NCBI RefSeq assembly: GCF_001050115.1
Contig: NZ_CP012024.1
Span: 1,096,001 to 1,160,000, forward strand
DNA: 64,000 bases
Reading direction: 5' to 3'
Origin: Bacillus smithii
GTDB taxonomy: Bacteria; Bacillota; Bacilli; Bacillales; DSM-4216
The position numbers were made by a program, and so were the translations under genes. Positions 43,815 to 52,012 of the stretch are shown here, one piece after another (the stretch's first letter is position 1; each line of letters begins with the position of its first letter). A model generated the notes under the pieces. That model did not search any database and was not told the DNA's origin. It worked only from the letters and a program-made list of their open reading frames with translations.

Positions 43815-45442
43815 CTTTTACGTACCCGGATGCACCAGAACCTGCTCTATCTGATATCACTTTTACAGTAGAGCCGGGAGAATTTATTCTCCTTTGCGGC
43901 CCTTCCGGTAGCGGAAAGTCCACTCTTCTGCGTTTGTTAAAGCGAGAAGTCCGTCCGCATGGAAAGATAGAAGGGGAGTTGTTTTTGGACGGATGTTCTT
44001 TTATGAAAGTTCCGGCCAAACAAATGGCACAAGAGATTGGCATGGTTTTTCAAGATCCGGAAAATCAAATCGTTATGGACCGGGTGATGGAGGAGTTGGT
44101 TTTTGGTCTTGAAAATTTGGGATATTCAACGGAGGACATGCGAAAGCGAATAGCCGAAATGGTTCATTTTTTTGGCTTGGAAGGATGGTTGGAGCGAAAG
44201 ACATTTGAATTGTCAGGCGGCCAGAAACAATTGGTCAATCTTGCTGCTGTTTTGTTGTTGCATCCGCGTATTCTTCTTTTAGACGAACCTACTGCTCAGC
44301 TTGATCCGGTGGCTGCAAGTGAATTTATGACCATGCTCCGGAGAATGAATGAAGAATTTGGACTTACCGTCATCATCGCGGAACATCGCTTGGAGGAATT
44401 GTTTTCACTTGCAGACCGCGTCATGGTTTTGGAAAAGGGCAAAAAGATTTATGATGCCCCATCGCGTGAAGTCGTTTCTCAATTGGCAAAACATCCTTCT
44501 TCTCAGATCTATCCCTATCTTCCCAGCCCGGCCCGCCTATATTTAGAACATAGTCAAAAGCCTGCCTCAGAAAGCATTCCGCTGACAGTAAAAGAAGGAA
44601 GAAAATGGATTTCGACCCTGAAAGGGACCTCCGTTCCCACCCAGCCGTTTCAAGAGGATATTACAAATAAAAAACCTTTGTTGGCTTTAAAAGGAATTAA
44701 TTTTCAATATGAAAAGGAGACTAGACCAATACTGGATCAATTGTCGCTTTCCGTGTATGAAGGGGAGTGGCTGTCGGTAGTTGGAGCGAATGGATCGGGA
44801 AAATCTACGTTGCTGAAAGTCATGGCCGGTCTCCAAAACCCGCAGCGTGGTGCCGTTATCTTTAATGGAAAGAAACTGAAAAAGCCAATTCCATCAGAAA
44901 TTGCTTTTTTACCGCAAAATCCGAAACTTTTCTTCCTGCAGGATACAGTGGAAACGGAGTTAGAGGCCATCATCGATAAGCACCAAATTCAACATGGAAG
45001 AGAAAAGATGGAACAATTAATGGAGATGTTTCAATTGACGCCTATTAAAGACCGTCATCCTTATGATTTAAGCGGAGGAGAAATGCAAAAGGCGGCTCTT
45101 GCCGGTGTGATGCTGATGAATCCGCGACTTCTGCTTATAGATGAACCGACAAAAGGATTGGATCCGGAAGCAAAACTTCAGTTTGGGAAACTGTTAAAAA
45201 ATTTAAGGGCTAATGGGGTTACGATTGTAATGGTTACTCATGATATTGAGTTTGCTGCTCAATACTCGACTCGCTGCGCCATGCTGTTCCAAGGAGAAGT
45301 AACGATTACCGCTCCTACTAAAACGTTTTTTCAAGGAAATACGTTTTACACGACTGTTGCCAATCGGATTTCCAGGGGCGGACGTGTCCCGGAAGTGTTA
45401 ACGGTAGAGGAGGCTCGAGAAAAATGGCGCTTTCTAGAATGA
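43787..45442 (+). CDS. ECF transporter ATPase, two fused nucleotide-binding domains
   Basis: 551 residues with two complete ABC ATPase domains in one chain. Domain 1: Walker A GPSGSGKSTLL, signature ELSGGQKQLV, Walker B ILLLDEPTAQLDP. Domain 2: Walker A GANGSGKSTLL, signature DLSGGEMQKA, Walker B LLLIDEPTKGLDP. Most ECF systems use two separate ATPases; the fusion suits a dedicated single-substrate transporter. The start is ATG 43787 with AAGGGAGG. The gene overlaps its neighbours on both sides, so translational coupling is expected. Confidence 0.94.
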   Translation: MALLEAKNLTFTYPDAPEPALSDITFTVEPGEFILLCGPSGSGKSTLLRLLKREVRPHGKIEGELFLDGCSFMKVPAKQMAQEIGMVFQDPENQIVMDRVMEELVFGLENLGYSTEDMRKRIAEMVHFFGLEGWLERKTFELSGGQKQLVNLAAVLLLHPRILLLDEPTAQLDPVAASEFMTMLRRMNEEFGLTVIIAEHRLEELFSLADRVMVLEKGKKIYDAPSREVVSQLAKHPSSQIYPYLPSPARLYLEHSQKPASESIPLTVKEGRKWISTLKGTSVPTQPFQEDITNKKPLLALKGINFQYEKETRPILDQLSLSVYEGEWLSVVGANGSGKSTLLKVMAGLQNPQRGAVIFNGKKLKKPIPSEIAFLPQNPKLFFLQDTVETELEAIIDKHQIQHGREKMEQLMEMFQLTPIKDRHPYDLSGGEMQKAALAGVMLMNPRLLLIDEPTKGLDPEAKLQFGKLLKNLRANGVTIVMVTHDIEFAAQYSTRCAMLFQGEVTITAPTKTFFQGNTFYTTVANRISRGGRVPEVLTVEEAREKWRFLE

Positions 45443-46110
45443 TTCTCATCCTGTTAGCGGTTATTTTATTTGTGATTCTAGCCTTTTTGCCTTTATCGGT
45501 ACAGCGCCATTTTTTATGGATCAGCGTGATTTTTATGATCGGCACGTTTCTTCCTTTTGTCATTCGCTTTGAGAGGCGGAAAGCAGCCGGACGAGAGCTG
45601 GTGTTGTTGGCGGTTTTAGGAGCGATTGCCGCAGTAAGTCGGGTTCCGTTTGCTCCTCTTCCAAGCGTTCAGCCTACCACGTTCGTCGTGATTGTCACCG
45701 GGCTCGCGTTTGGACCAGAAAGCGGGTTTGTGGTCGGCGCACTCGCAGCACTCGTTTCCAATATGTTTTTAGGACAAGGCCCCTGGACGCCTTGGCAAAT
45801 GTATGCTTGGGGTATGATCGGGTTAACGGCAGGTTTGATGCGACGAACAAGGCTGATGAAAAATACGGTTGGCCGCTGTGCTTATGGATTCGTGGTGGGC
45901 ATTCTATTTGGATGGGGTATGAATCTCATGTATGTCGTCTCTGTTATGAACCACATCACTTGGCCGCAAATAGTAGCGTATTACAGCGCCAGTTTTCCAT
46001 TTGATTTGGCTCACGGGCTTTCCAATGTCTTCTTTCTGGCTTTATTTGCAAAAAGCTGGATCAAAGTTCTACAACGTTTTCAAAAAAAATACGGCTTATT
46101 GGAACAATAA
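45424..46110 (+). CDS. ECF transporter S component (CbrT-like, probable cobalamin binding)
   Basis: 228 residues. An N-terminal pair of TM helices is followed by an ECF S-type core of about six helices: LVLLAVLGAIAAVSRVPFAPLPSVQPTTF, GPESGFVVGALAALVSNMFLGQGPWTPWQM and SFPFDLAHGLSNVFFL. The pattern resembles CbrT, an S component for cobalamin. It overlaps the ATPase gene by 19 bases and is the last operon gene. Riboswitch control supports B12 or cobinamide as substrate; the specificity is inferred. Confidence 0.88.
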   Translation: MALSRMILILLAVILFVILAFLPLSVQRHFLWISVIFMIGTFLPFVIRFERRKAAGRELVLLAVLGAIAAVSRVPFAPLPSVQPTTFVVIVTGLAFGPESGFVVGALAALVSNMFLGQGPWTPWQMYAWGMIGLTAGLMRRTRLMKNTVGRCAYGFVVGILFGWGMNLMYVVSVMNHITWPQIVAYYSASFPFDLAHGLSNVFFLALFAKSWIKVLQRFQKKYGLLEQ

Positions 46111-46122
46111 ACCAATAAGCCG
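46092..46122 (+). terminator. Stem-loop spanning the stop codon of the S-component gene
   Basis: CGGCTTATTGG / CCAATAAGCCG is a perfect 11-bp stem with the stop codon in the loop. No T-run follows, so it is more likely an mRNA 3' protector than a full terminator. Confidence 0.5.
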
Positions 46123-46261
46123 CATGGATCATGTCGAAGGGGATTCAATAAAGATTTTTCTTTCATACGGATCCCGTCAAGCGTTTTTTAGAGGAAAGAG
46201 GCTTCCAGTTAAGAAGAAGGTTTCCTACCGTTATAGAACATAACAGGCTGAAAGAAAAAAG

Positions 46262-46316
46262 AAGGGATGATCTACCTCCATTGAATTTTATCCATTACGG
46301 AGGTTGGCCATCCCTT
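46262..46316. terminator. Bidirectional terminator between the B12 and formate dehydrogenase operons
   Basis: AAGGGATGATCTACCTCC pairs with GGAGGTTGGCCATCCCTT with a few mismatches. It has a T-rich tract on the plus side and, on the minus strand, CTTCTTTTTTC. Confidence 0.75.
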
Positions 46317-46321
46317 TTTCT

Positions 46322-46453
46322 TTATAGTTCTTCAGGATCCAATGTCATTTTTCGATCATTTGCACAGTCTTTGCATACATCTAAAATATCATATTCCCAT
46401 TGTTCATCTTCCACTTCTTCTTTTCTTCCGCATATTTCGCAAATTCTAGGCAT
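46322..46453 (-). CDS. 43-residue zinc-ribbon-like small protein
   Basis: Reads MPRICEICGRKEEVEDEQ, then WEYDILDVCKDCANDRKM, ending TLDPEEL. The two CxxC pairs (CEIC and CKDC) suggest a zinc or iron knuckle. An AAGGAGG lies 8 bases before the ATG at 46453, so translation is credible despite the size. It is the last gene of the minus-strand formate dehydrogenase group; its function is unknown. Confidence 0.75.
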   Translation of the reverse strand: MPRICEICGRKEEVEDEQWEYDILDVCKDCANDRKMTLDPEEL

Positions 46454-46493
46454 CAAGGCATCCTCCTTATTGATGAACATTTTTACAGTGATC

Positions 46494-46751
46494 TCATTGA
46501 ATATGGTCGGGAATGTCAGGCGGCTGATGTTCCATCATCTGACATTCAAATCCGTTATCGATCATGGCTTGTCGAAAATCTTCCAAAGTGGCTGCATTTT
46601 CATCGAATGAGATTGCAACGGTTTTTTTCTCGGCATTCATTTGAATATTTCGTACTCCCCACACATCGTGAAGCACTCTGCTTACCGTATCCTTATCTGA
46701 TTCTGTCATATTTGGAATGGAAATCATGCGTGTAATCAATCTTCTCACCAT
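46494..46751 (-). CDS. HMA-like small protein lacking the metal-binding CxxC
   Basis: 85 residues with the beta-alpha-beta spacing of heavy-metal-associated domains (LITRMISIPNMTESDKDTV, then VWGVRNIQMNAEKKTVAI and FRQAMIDNGFEC). The place of the MxCxxC loop is taken by NMTESD, so copper binding in the usual way is unlikely. It lies 17 bases after the DUF1641 gene and ahead of the zinc-ribbon gene. It may be an accessory factor of the formate dehydrogenase group; this is only positional evidence. Confidence 0.65.
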   Translation of the reverse strand: MVRRLITRMISIPNMTESDKDTVSRVLHDVWGVRNIQMNAEKKTVAISFDENAATLEDFRQAMIDNGFECQMMEHQPPDIPDHIQ

Positions 46752-46767
46752 CCATGGCCAAAGTTTT

Positions 46768-47259
46768 TCAGCTTTCTTTCAATTGCTTCTGACTTTCCAA
46801 TCCCTTACCAACGCCATGCAAGAAATGGAGCATCATGGAAAGGGCCGAGTTGATATATGGGTCTCGCACTGCTTTCATCATGCCCCAGAGGCTTAGCGAT
46901 TGTTGCTTTTTTGAAGGTTGATCCAATTGTTCAATCCCTTTTTTCATAGCGTTAAAAATAGTTTCCAATTGTTCTGATTCGAGTGTAGCCAATAATTGAA
47001 AGCCGTTTTTAATCACATGATGATATTTGGGCTGATTGATTTGTTCGATCATCACCGCGCCCACTTTTTCACGTGACTTTAAGAGGCCGTATAGAATGTC
47101 CAATACACCCGATTTTTGCATCTCTTGAAGTATATCCAGTGTTTTTAGAACAGCTTCTCGACTGTTCGCTAATTTTTCCCCCATTTCTGCTAAAGCTTCT
47201 GATGTTTCTTCAAGGGGATCGGGATGTTGTTTTTCAATTGCACTAATGGGCTTGGCCAT
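46768..47259 (-). CDS. yrhD: DUF1641 protein (YrhD-like), formate dehydrogenase partner
   Basis: 163 residues, mostly helical, with the DUF1641 core LQEMQKSGVLDILYGLLKSREKV and a C-terminal YINSALSMMLHFLHGVGKGLE. In Bacillus this gene follows yrhE, the formate dehydrogenase alpha subunit gene, as here. The two genes overlap by 17 bases on the minus strand, suggesting coupled translation and a complex. Its biochemical function is not established. Confidence 0.88.
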   Translation of the reverse strand: MAKPISAIEKQHPDPLEETSEALAEMGEKLANSREAVLKTLDILQEMQKSGVLDILYGLLKSREKVGAVMIEQINQPKYHHVIKNGFQLLATLESEQLETIFNAMKKGIEQLDQPSKKQQSLSLWGMMKAVRDPYINSALSMMLHFLHGVGKGLESQKQLKES

Positions 47260-50224
47260 CGATGATTCCCTCCCTATTGATTTCCTCCGGTATCGGCGTA
47301 AAGTCAGAACGTTTCCATTTTCGTTCTACTTCTGCTCCTATATGCGGCTGTGGATTTCCAAACCTGTAATTTACTTTTGGCAACGGGCTTTCTCCTTTTG
47401 GTTCAAGAACTTCCATTTTCACTTGCATTTCTTTGTAGTTAGGGGTATGAGTCACCCGATCATGATAACTGCTTGTTAGTTTATTAACGGCATTATATTC
47501 TTTGTTCCCGTTCATCGGAAAATACAATTCGTGTCCTTTGACTCGATCGGTGACCAAAACTCGGACTTTTGTTTCTCCATATGGTGACGTCAGACGGACA
47601 AGCGCTCCGGTTTCGATATTTCGTTCTTTCGCTAGCTCCGGAGAAATTTCCAGCCACGTATCCGGCACTTTATGAGTAATGCCTTTTGAGCGATAAGTCA
47701 TATTTCCTTCATGGAAATGTTCTAACAAACGGCCATTGTTCAAATGGAGATCATAGCCATCGCCTGCTTCAAAAGGTGGTGTCCAATCAACCGGAAACAA
47801 TCTTGCTTTTCCGTCGGGAAATCCAAATCGGTCTTTAAATAAGAGCGGCGAATCTGTTCCATCTCGATCAACAGGCCATAAGAGACTTTCCCATCCTTCC
47901 AGTCGATCGTAACGGACACCGGCAAAAACAGGAGCCAACTTAGCCGCTTCATCCATAATTTCAGACGGGTGGGTATAGCGCCAATCGGCACCTAGACGAT
48001 TAGCGAGATCGCGGAAAATTTCCCAATCCGGTTTGCAATCGCCAAGTGGTTCCATCACTCGGTAAAAGCGCTGGATTCTTCGTTCTGTATTCGTGAACGT
48101 TCCTTCTTTTTCCAGACTAGGCGCAGCCGGAAGCACCACATCCGCATATTGGGCCGTTTTGGAAAAGAAAATGTCTTGAACGACGAAAAACTCCAATTTT
48201 TCAAATCCAGCGTTCACGTGATTAATATTGGAATCCACTAAAGCCATTTCTTCACCGAACAAATACATTCCTTTCACTTTTCCATCATGAATGGCTTCTA
48301 CTATTTGATGGTTGTTCAGTCCTGGTTTTTCCGGCAGTTTCACGCCCCATGCTTTTTCATATCGTGTGCGTACTTCGTCGTTTTCAACAGGCTCGTATCC
48401 CGGAAACCATGCAGGCATTGTTCCAAAGTCGCTTGCTCCTTGAACATTGTTGTGTCCGCGAAGTGGGTAGGCACCTGCTCCATGTTTTCCAAAATTTCCT
48501 GTCACTAGAAGCAAATTGGCGATCGCAGTGCTTGTATCGGTTCCGCCCAAATGTTGCGTAACTCCCATCGCCCAAAGAATACAGGTGCCTTTTGCTTCGT
48601 GGATCATAGTGGCTATCTTGACAAGAGTGTCTTTGGATAAACCGGTTTTTTCTTCTGCATAATCCAATGTGAATTTTTCCAGCGAGCGAATATATTCCTC
48701 GACATTATTCACTCGGTTTTGTATAAATGTTTTATCTTCCCAGCCTTGATCCAGAATGTATTTTGTTACGGCAGACAACCAGACGAGATCGGTTCCGGGC
48801 TTCGGATGAATAAAGAGATCAGCTCGTTCGGCCAGTTCATTTACTCTCAGGTCTGCTACTATTAATTTTTGTCCATGCAGTTTGTGGGCTCGTTTGATTC
48901 TTGTTGCTAAAACAGGATGGGATTCCGCAGGGTTGGCTCCAATCACGATGACTAAATCGGCACTAGCAATATCTTGAATAGTGCCGGAATCGCCGCCGAT
49001 TCCAACCGTTCTCATCAAACCGGTGGAAGCAGGGGTTTGACAATAACGAGAGCAGTTGTCGACATTATTCGTACCGAAAACAGCTCGCGCCAGTTTTTGA
49101 AATAAATAATTTTCCTCGTTGCTGCATTTAGAGGACGAAATAAATCCAAGAGAGTCGGGACCGTATTTTTCTTTTATAGATTGGAATTTTTCTGCGATTA
49201 AATTCAGTGCTTCATCCCACGTTGCTTCGACAAAATGATCGCCTTTTCGGATAAGCGGTTTAGTCAGTCGTTCTTCGCTGTTCACAAAGTCCCAGCCGAA
49301 TTTTCCTTTGACACAGGTGGAAATCCCGTTCACCGGCGCTTCTGGCTCAGGCTGAACCTTTAATATTTTTCGGCCTTTTGTCCATATTTCAAAGCTGCAG
49401 CCGACGCCGCAATAAGTGCATACCGTTTTGGTTCTTTTGATCCGAGCTTCTCTCATGCTTGATTCCATATTGGAAATAGCGAAAATCTCTTGATAACCTG
49501 GTTCCACTTCTTTCGTAAAATCAATCATCGGTTCTAAAATATTTTTCGGAATACCTGTTAAGTAGCCGGCTTCGCCCAACATGGACTTTTCCATTAAAGC
49601 ATTGCAAGGACAGACAGTTACGCAGTGTCCGCACGAAACACAGGATGATTGATCGATTGGAACATCATTGTCCCAAATGACACGAGGTCGTTCTCTGTCC
49701 CAAGCAATGCTGAGAACTTCACTTACCTGTAGGTCTTGGCATGCTTCGACGCATAGACCGCAAAGAATGCACTGATCCGGCTCATAGCGATAAAAAGGGT
49801 GGGAATGATCGGGTGGATAAGGCTTTGGCGTAAATTCATACTTTTGATGTTCGATTTGCAAGTATTCGGCGGTATTATGGACTTCACAGTTGCCATTATT
49901 GTTGTCGCAGACTGTGCAATAGAGTTCGTGGTTGGCCAATATCCGTGACATTCCTTCCAATTGTGCTGCCTTCGCCTTGTCTGATAAAGAGTTTACCCGC
50001 ATGCCAGGCTTGGCTTTCGTTGCACAAGCCCGCTGCAGTTCCCCGTCTATTTCAACATAACAAGTGTCACAAGTTTGCAGCACACCAACGCCGAGATCCG
50101 GCTGATACGAGCAAATTCCGGGGATATATTGGTTATGATCCCGCGCCGCTTCAAAAACCGACTGATCTTCTCTTGCTTCGATTTCAACGCCATTTACAAA
50201 AATGGTAAAGGTCTTATTTTCCAT
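47243..50224 (-). CDS. yrhE: Formate dehydrogenase, molybdopterin alpha subunit (YrhE-like)
   Basis: 993 residues. From the N-terminus: a 2Fe-2S ferredoxin domain (CSYQPDLGVGVLQTCDTCYV), a His-Cys cluster region (HELYCTVCDNNNGNCEVH), a two-cluster ferredoxin module (CILCGLCVEACQ, SCVSCGHCVTVCPC), then the molybdopterin core with CTYCGVGCSFE as 4Fe-4S site and Cys in NCSRYCQTPAST as probable Mo ligand, and the C-terminal guanylate-binding domain. It oxidises formate, with NAD or another acceptor. ATG 50224 has AGGTGA spaced 7 bases; ATG 50230 is too close to it. Confidence 0.94.
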   Translation of the reverse strand: MENKTFTIFVNGVEIEAREDQSVFEAARDHNQYIPGICSYQPDLGVGVLQTCDTCYVEIDGELQRACATKAKPGMRVNSLSDKAKAAQLEGMSRILANHELYCTVCDNNNGNCEVHNTAEYLQIEHQKYEFTPKPYPPDHSHPFYRYEPDQCILCGLCVEACQDLQVSEVLSIAWDRERPRVIWDNDVPIDQSSCVSCGHCVTVCPCNALMEKSMLGEAGYLTGIPKNILEPMIDFTKEVEPGYQEIFAISNMESSMREARIKRTKTVCTYCGVGCSFEIWTKGRKILKVQPEPEAPVNGISTCVKGKFGWDFVNSEERLTKPLIRKGDHFVEATWDEALNLIAEKFQSIKEKYGPDSLGFISSSKCSNEENYLFQKLARAVFGTNNVDNCSRYCQTPASTGLMRTVGIGGDSGTIQDIASADLVIVIGANPAESHPVLATRIKRAHKLHGQKLIVADLRVNELAERADLFIHPKPGTDLVWLSAVTKYILDQGWEDKTFIQNRVNNVEEYIRSLEKFTLDYAEEKTGLSKDTLVKIATMIHEAKGTCILWAMGVTQHLGGTDTSTAIANLLLVTGNFGKHGAGAYPLRGHNNVQGASDFGTMPAWFPGYEPVENDEVRTRYEKAWGVKLPEKPGLNNHQIVEAIHDGKVKGMYLFGEEMALVDSNINHVNAGFEKLEFFVVQDIFFSKTAQYADVVLPAAPSLEKEGTFTNTERRIQRFYRVMEPLGDCKPDWEIFRDLANRLGADWRYTHPSEIMDEAAKLAPVFAGVRYDRLEGWESLLWPVDRDGTDSPLLFKDRFGFPDGKARLFPVDWTPPFEAGDGYDLHLNNGRLLEHFHEGNMTYRSKGITHKVPDTWLEISPELAKERNIETGALVRLTSPYGETKVRVLVTDRVKGHELYFPMNGNKEYNAVNKLTSSYHDRVTHTPNYKEMQVKMEVLEPKGESPLPKVNYRFGNPQPHIGAEVERKWKRSDFTPIPEEINREGIIDGQAH

Positions 50225-50282
50225 CTGCATATCACCTGTTTATTTAAAAGTTACCATCCGATAAAAAGTATGGGCAAATGAA

Positions 50283-50483
50283 GTGGTGAATATACATGAG
50301 AAACTGCAAAGGAAATTTACTGTAGATGTATCTTTGTTTGAAGTTTTTGCGGATTTGACTTTTTCATTTTTAGAGAACATGAATGAAAGGGTTTTCCCAC
50401 AATTTTTAAATGGAGTAGAACGATTTTTATTGTCTATCGCTTTTCAAAAGGTCAAAACGTATCTTTTTATAATGAACGGTTGA
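50283..50483 (+). CDS. Uncertain 66-residue ORF
   Basis: The frame reads VNIHEKLQRKFTVDVSLFEV, then FADLTFSFLENMNERVFPQF and LNGVERFLLSIAF, with protein-like composition. No convincing ribosome-binding site precedes the GTG. It may be a fragment of a transposase-like or other decayed gene. I do not recognise it. Confidence 0.3.
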   Translation: MVNIHEKLQRKFTVDVSLFEVFADLTFSFLENMNERVFPQFLNGVERFLLSIAFQKVKTYLFIMNG

Positions 50484-50641
50484 GGAACATTGTTGCGGGA
50501 AGATACATGAACAGGAGAGTAAACGTAGCGATGGCTATAGTCCAATTTTTTCAATGGCGATAAAGGCCAAAATGAGAAAAGCGAATAAAGAGTTCTTATA
50601 AGTGAAAAATAGGGATAAACGATTTGGAAAGGGGAAGACAA

Positions 50642-50863
50642 ATGGCAGCCCAAAAACGACAAAATAGTGAAAATTCAGCAGGAAGATATTTTCATCCCGA
50701 AGATAATCAAGATTCATCAGAAGTGGCTTCTGGTTTGGCCAAAACGCATGAACAAGTCAACGATACGGTGACGGAAGGAACCATTGACGAGAAAATAGAA
50801 CAATTGGATGGTGAAGATCGTTCTCTTTCCAGTAGAGGTTATGAAGAGGGGTCAAAGGAATAA
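50642..50863 (+). CDS. YozQ-like small protein (DUF4025)
   Basis: 73 residues, highly charged and without hydrophobic segments: GLAKTHEQVNDTVTEGTIDE is the conserved DUF4025 core. Such proteins occur in Bacillus spore formers and have no known function. ATG 50642 follows AAAGGGG; the frame start at 50624 lies upstream of this signal. The bases from 50864 to the intron hold no other gene. Confidence 0.75.
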   Translation: MAAQKRQNSENSAGRYFHPEDNQDSSEVASGLAKTHEQVNDTVTEGTIDEKIEQLDGEDRSLSSRGYEEGSKE

Positions 50864-51073
50864 GGCTTCAAGTTATGTATGTGTGTTATAGTGATCAGTT
50901 CTGGGATGGGTCTAAAAATAGTTTCTTCTTACACTTTTTTTAAAAAGGTCGTCTGAAACAAGGGGTGAATGTCCTTTGTGTGCTTGTCGGAGAAAAAGGG
51001 AAGGAAAAGTGTAAAAAAAATATCATGCTTGTAGGCATTAAGATCTTAACCTGCAACAGAAATACATGCTGGT
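50864..51073. other. Intergenic region before the inverted group IIC intron copy
   Basis: Contains TTACACTTTTTTT near 50929 and its partial inverse AAAAGTGTAAAA near 51007, which could be a degenerate hairpin or IS remnant. No gene seen. Confidence 0.3.
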
Positions 51074-51715
51074 AAATCGAGTAGGAGGGAGCGATTAACT
51101 CCCGTCCTCTCACACCACCGTACGTACGGTTCCGTATACGGCGGTTCAATTAAGATAATTGACGCAAGTCTTTATAACTTCCGTGAATAGCTGTTCTCTT
51201 TATGCCAGTGGTCACTCCACCCTCCAAGAGGTCTCCCACGGGATTCACCGCTTCCTCCCTCAAGTGAGGTACTACGTTTTCTGTGTTCATCATGACTCAC
51301 TGAATACCAAGGGCTATTCTCTCTTAATTGTTCGGTCCTTCTTAGTTGTTCTAGACCAACTAATACTATGACCTCTGCTGACTTCTGACGGTTCAGCTAC
51401 TTATCACTAAGTAGGTTATGAAGAGTACTTCACATATCCGCCAGACCTCCCCGGGTAAGTACATGCACTTTCACACCATCTATCCGCCTCATTTACTCGA
51501 TATGACCTTCGACAGAAAGAGCTTTGTTTTGTTATGCAAACTCACTCAATCATACCTAGCCTTATATGAGGTTCGTGTTCCTCGGACCGGTGTTTTGCCT
51601 CCAGCTTCCTTCAGATTCCGCGTCACCACGGACACCCTTGCTCTTGGCTAACCTCTACTTCTGTCTTCGGGGTTCGGGACTTACACCCTATAGTTCATGT
51701 ACATGCCGGGCGCAC
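51074..51715 (-). mobile_element. ORF-less group IIC intron, copy 1
   Basis: 642 bp in inverted orientation to 57493-58134 and, as far as I can compare, identical. The 5' end GTGCGCCCGGCATG (minus strand) and the domain V/VI segment with CCGCCGTATAC...GTACGGTGGTGTGAGAGG match the Oceanobacillus iheyensis group IIC ribozyme. No reverse transcriptase/maturase is encoded. It is placed two bases behind the T-tract of a terminator hairpin (51718-51751), the known target preference of group IIC introns. Confidence 0.88.
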
Positions 51716-51717
51716 AT

Positions 51718-51751
51718 AAAAAAGGGATATTCCGATGCGAATATCCCTTTT
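51718..51751. terminator. Bidirectional terminator next to the intron
   Basis: 13-bp perfect stem AAAAGGGATATTC / GAATATCCCTTTT with a 6-base loop, A-tract and T-tract on the two sides. On the minus strand its T-run leads straight into the intron 5' end. Confidence 0.85.
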
Positions 51752-51898
51752 CATTTTATATATATATAAATGTTAGCTGCTCTTTTACATAGACATACGT
51801 TGTATTAAAAATTGTTTTTTGAGCGGGGAATCATGAGTTGTAGACATAACAAATCGAAAGGAAAGTCTAGGTTTATCGAAAACTCGAAAAAAAATAAT

Positions 51899-51913
51899 TT
51901 AAAATTATTATAA
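51899..51913. promoter_or_regulatory. PerR box of katA
   Basis: TTAAAATTATTATAA differs by one base from the PerR consensus TTATAATNATTATAA. It sits just upstream of the katA -35 element. Confidence 0.75.
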
Positions 51914-51920
51914 TTTGGAG

Positions 51921-51948
51921 TTGACTTTCATTCTCAATTATATAAAAT
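51921..51948 (+). promoter_or_regulatory. katA promoter with overlapping Fur/PerR-like dyad
   Basis: TTGACT (51921-51926) and TAAAAT (51943-51948) with 16 bp between. The inverse of TGACTTTCATTCTCA in this region is a second, weaker Fur-type match (TGAGAATGAAAGTCA). Confidence 0.6.
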
Positions 51949-52012
51949 AAAAAGTGTATTAGATAATAATAATTTTAAAATAAAAATAATGATTGATAAA
52001 GGAGCGGAGAGA

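Noticed and set aside
46281-46735. Plus-strand ORFs of 109 and 111 residues
   Set aside because: They lie opposite the zinc-ribbon and HMA-like genes, which have proper ribosome-binding sites on the minus strand.
51159-51769. ORFs of 60-77 residues inside the inverted intron copy
   Set aside because: They repeat word for word in the second intron copy and reflect conserved RNA structure, not proteins.
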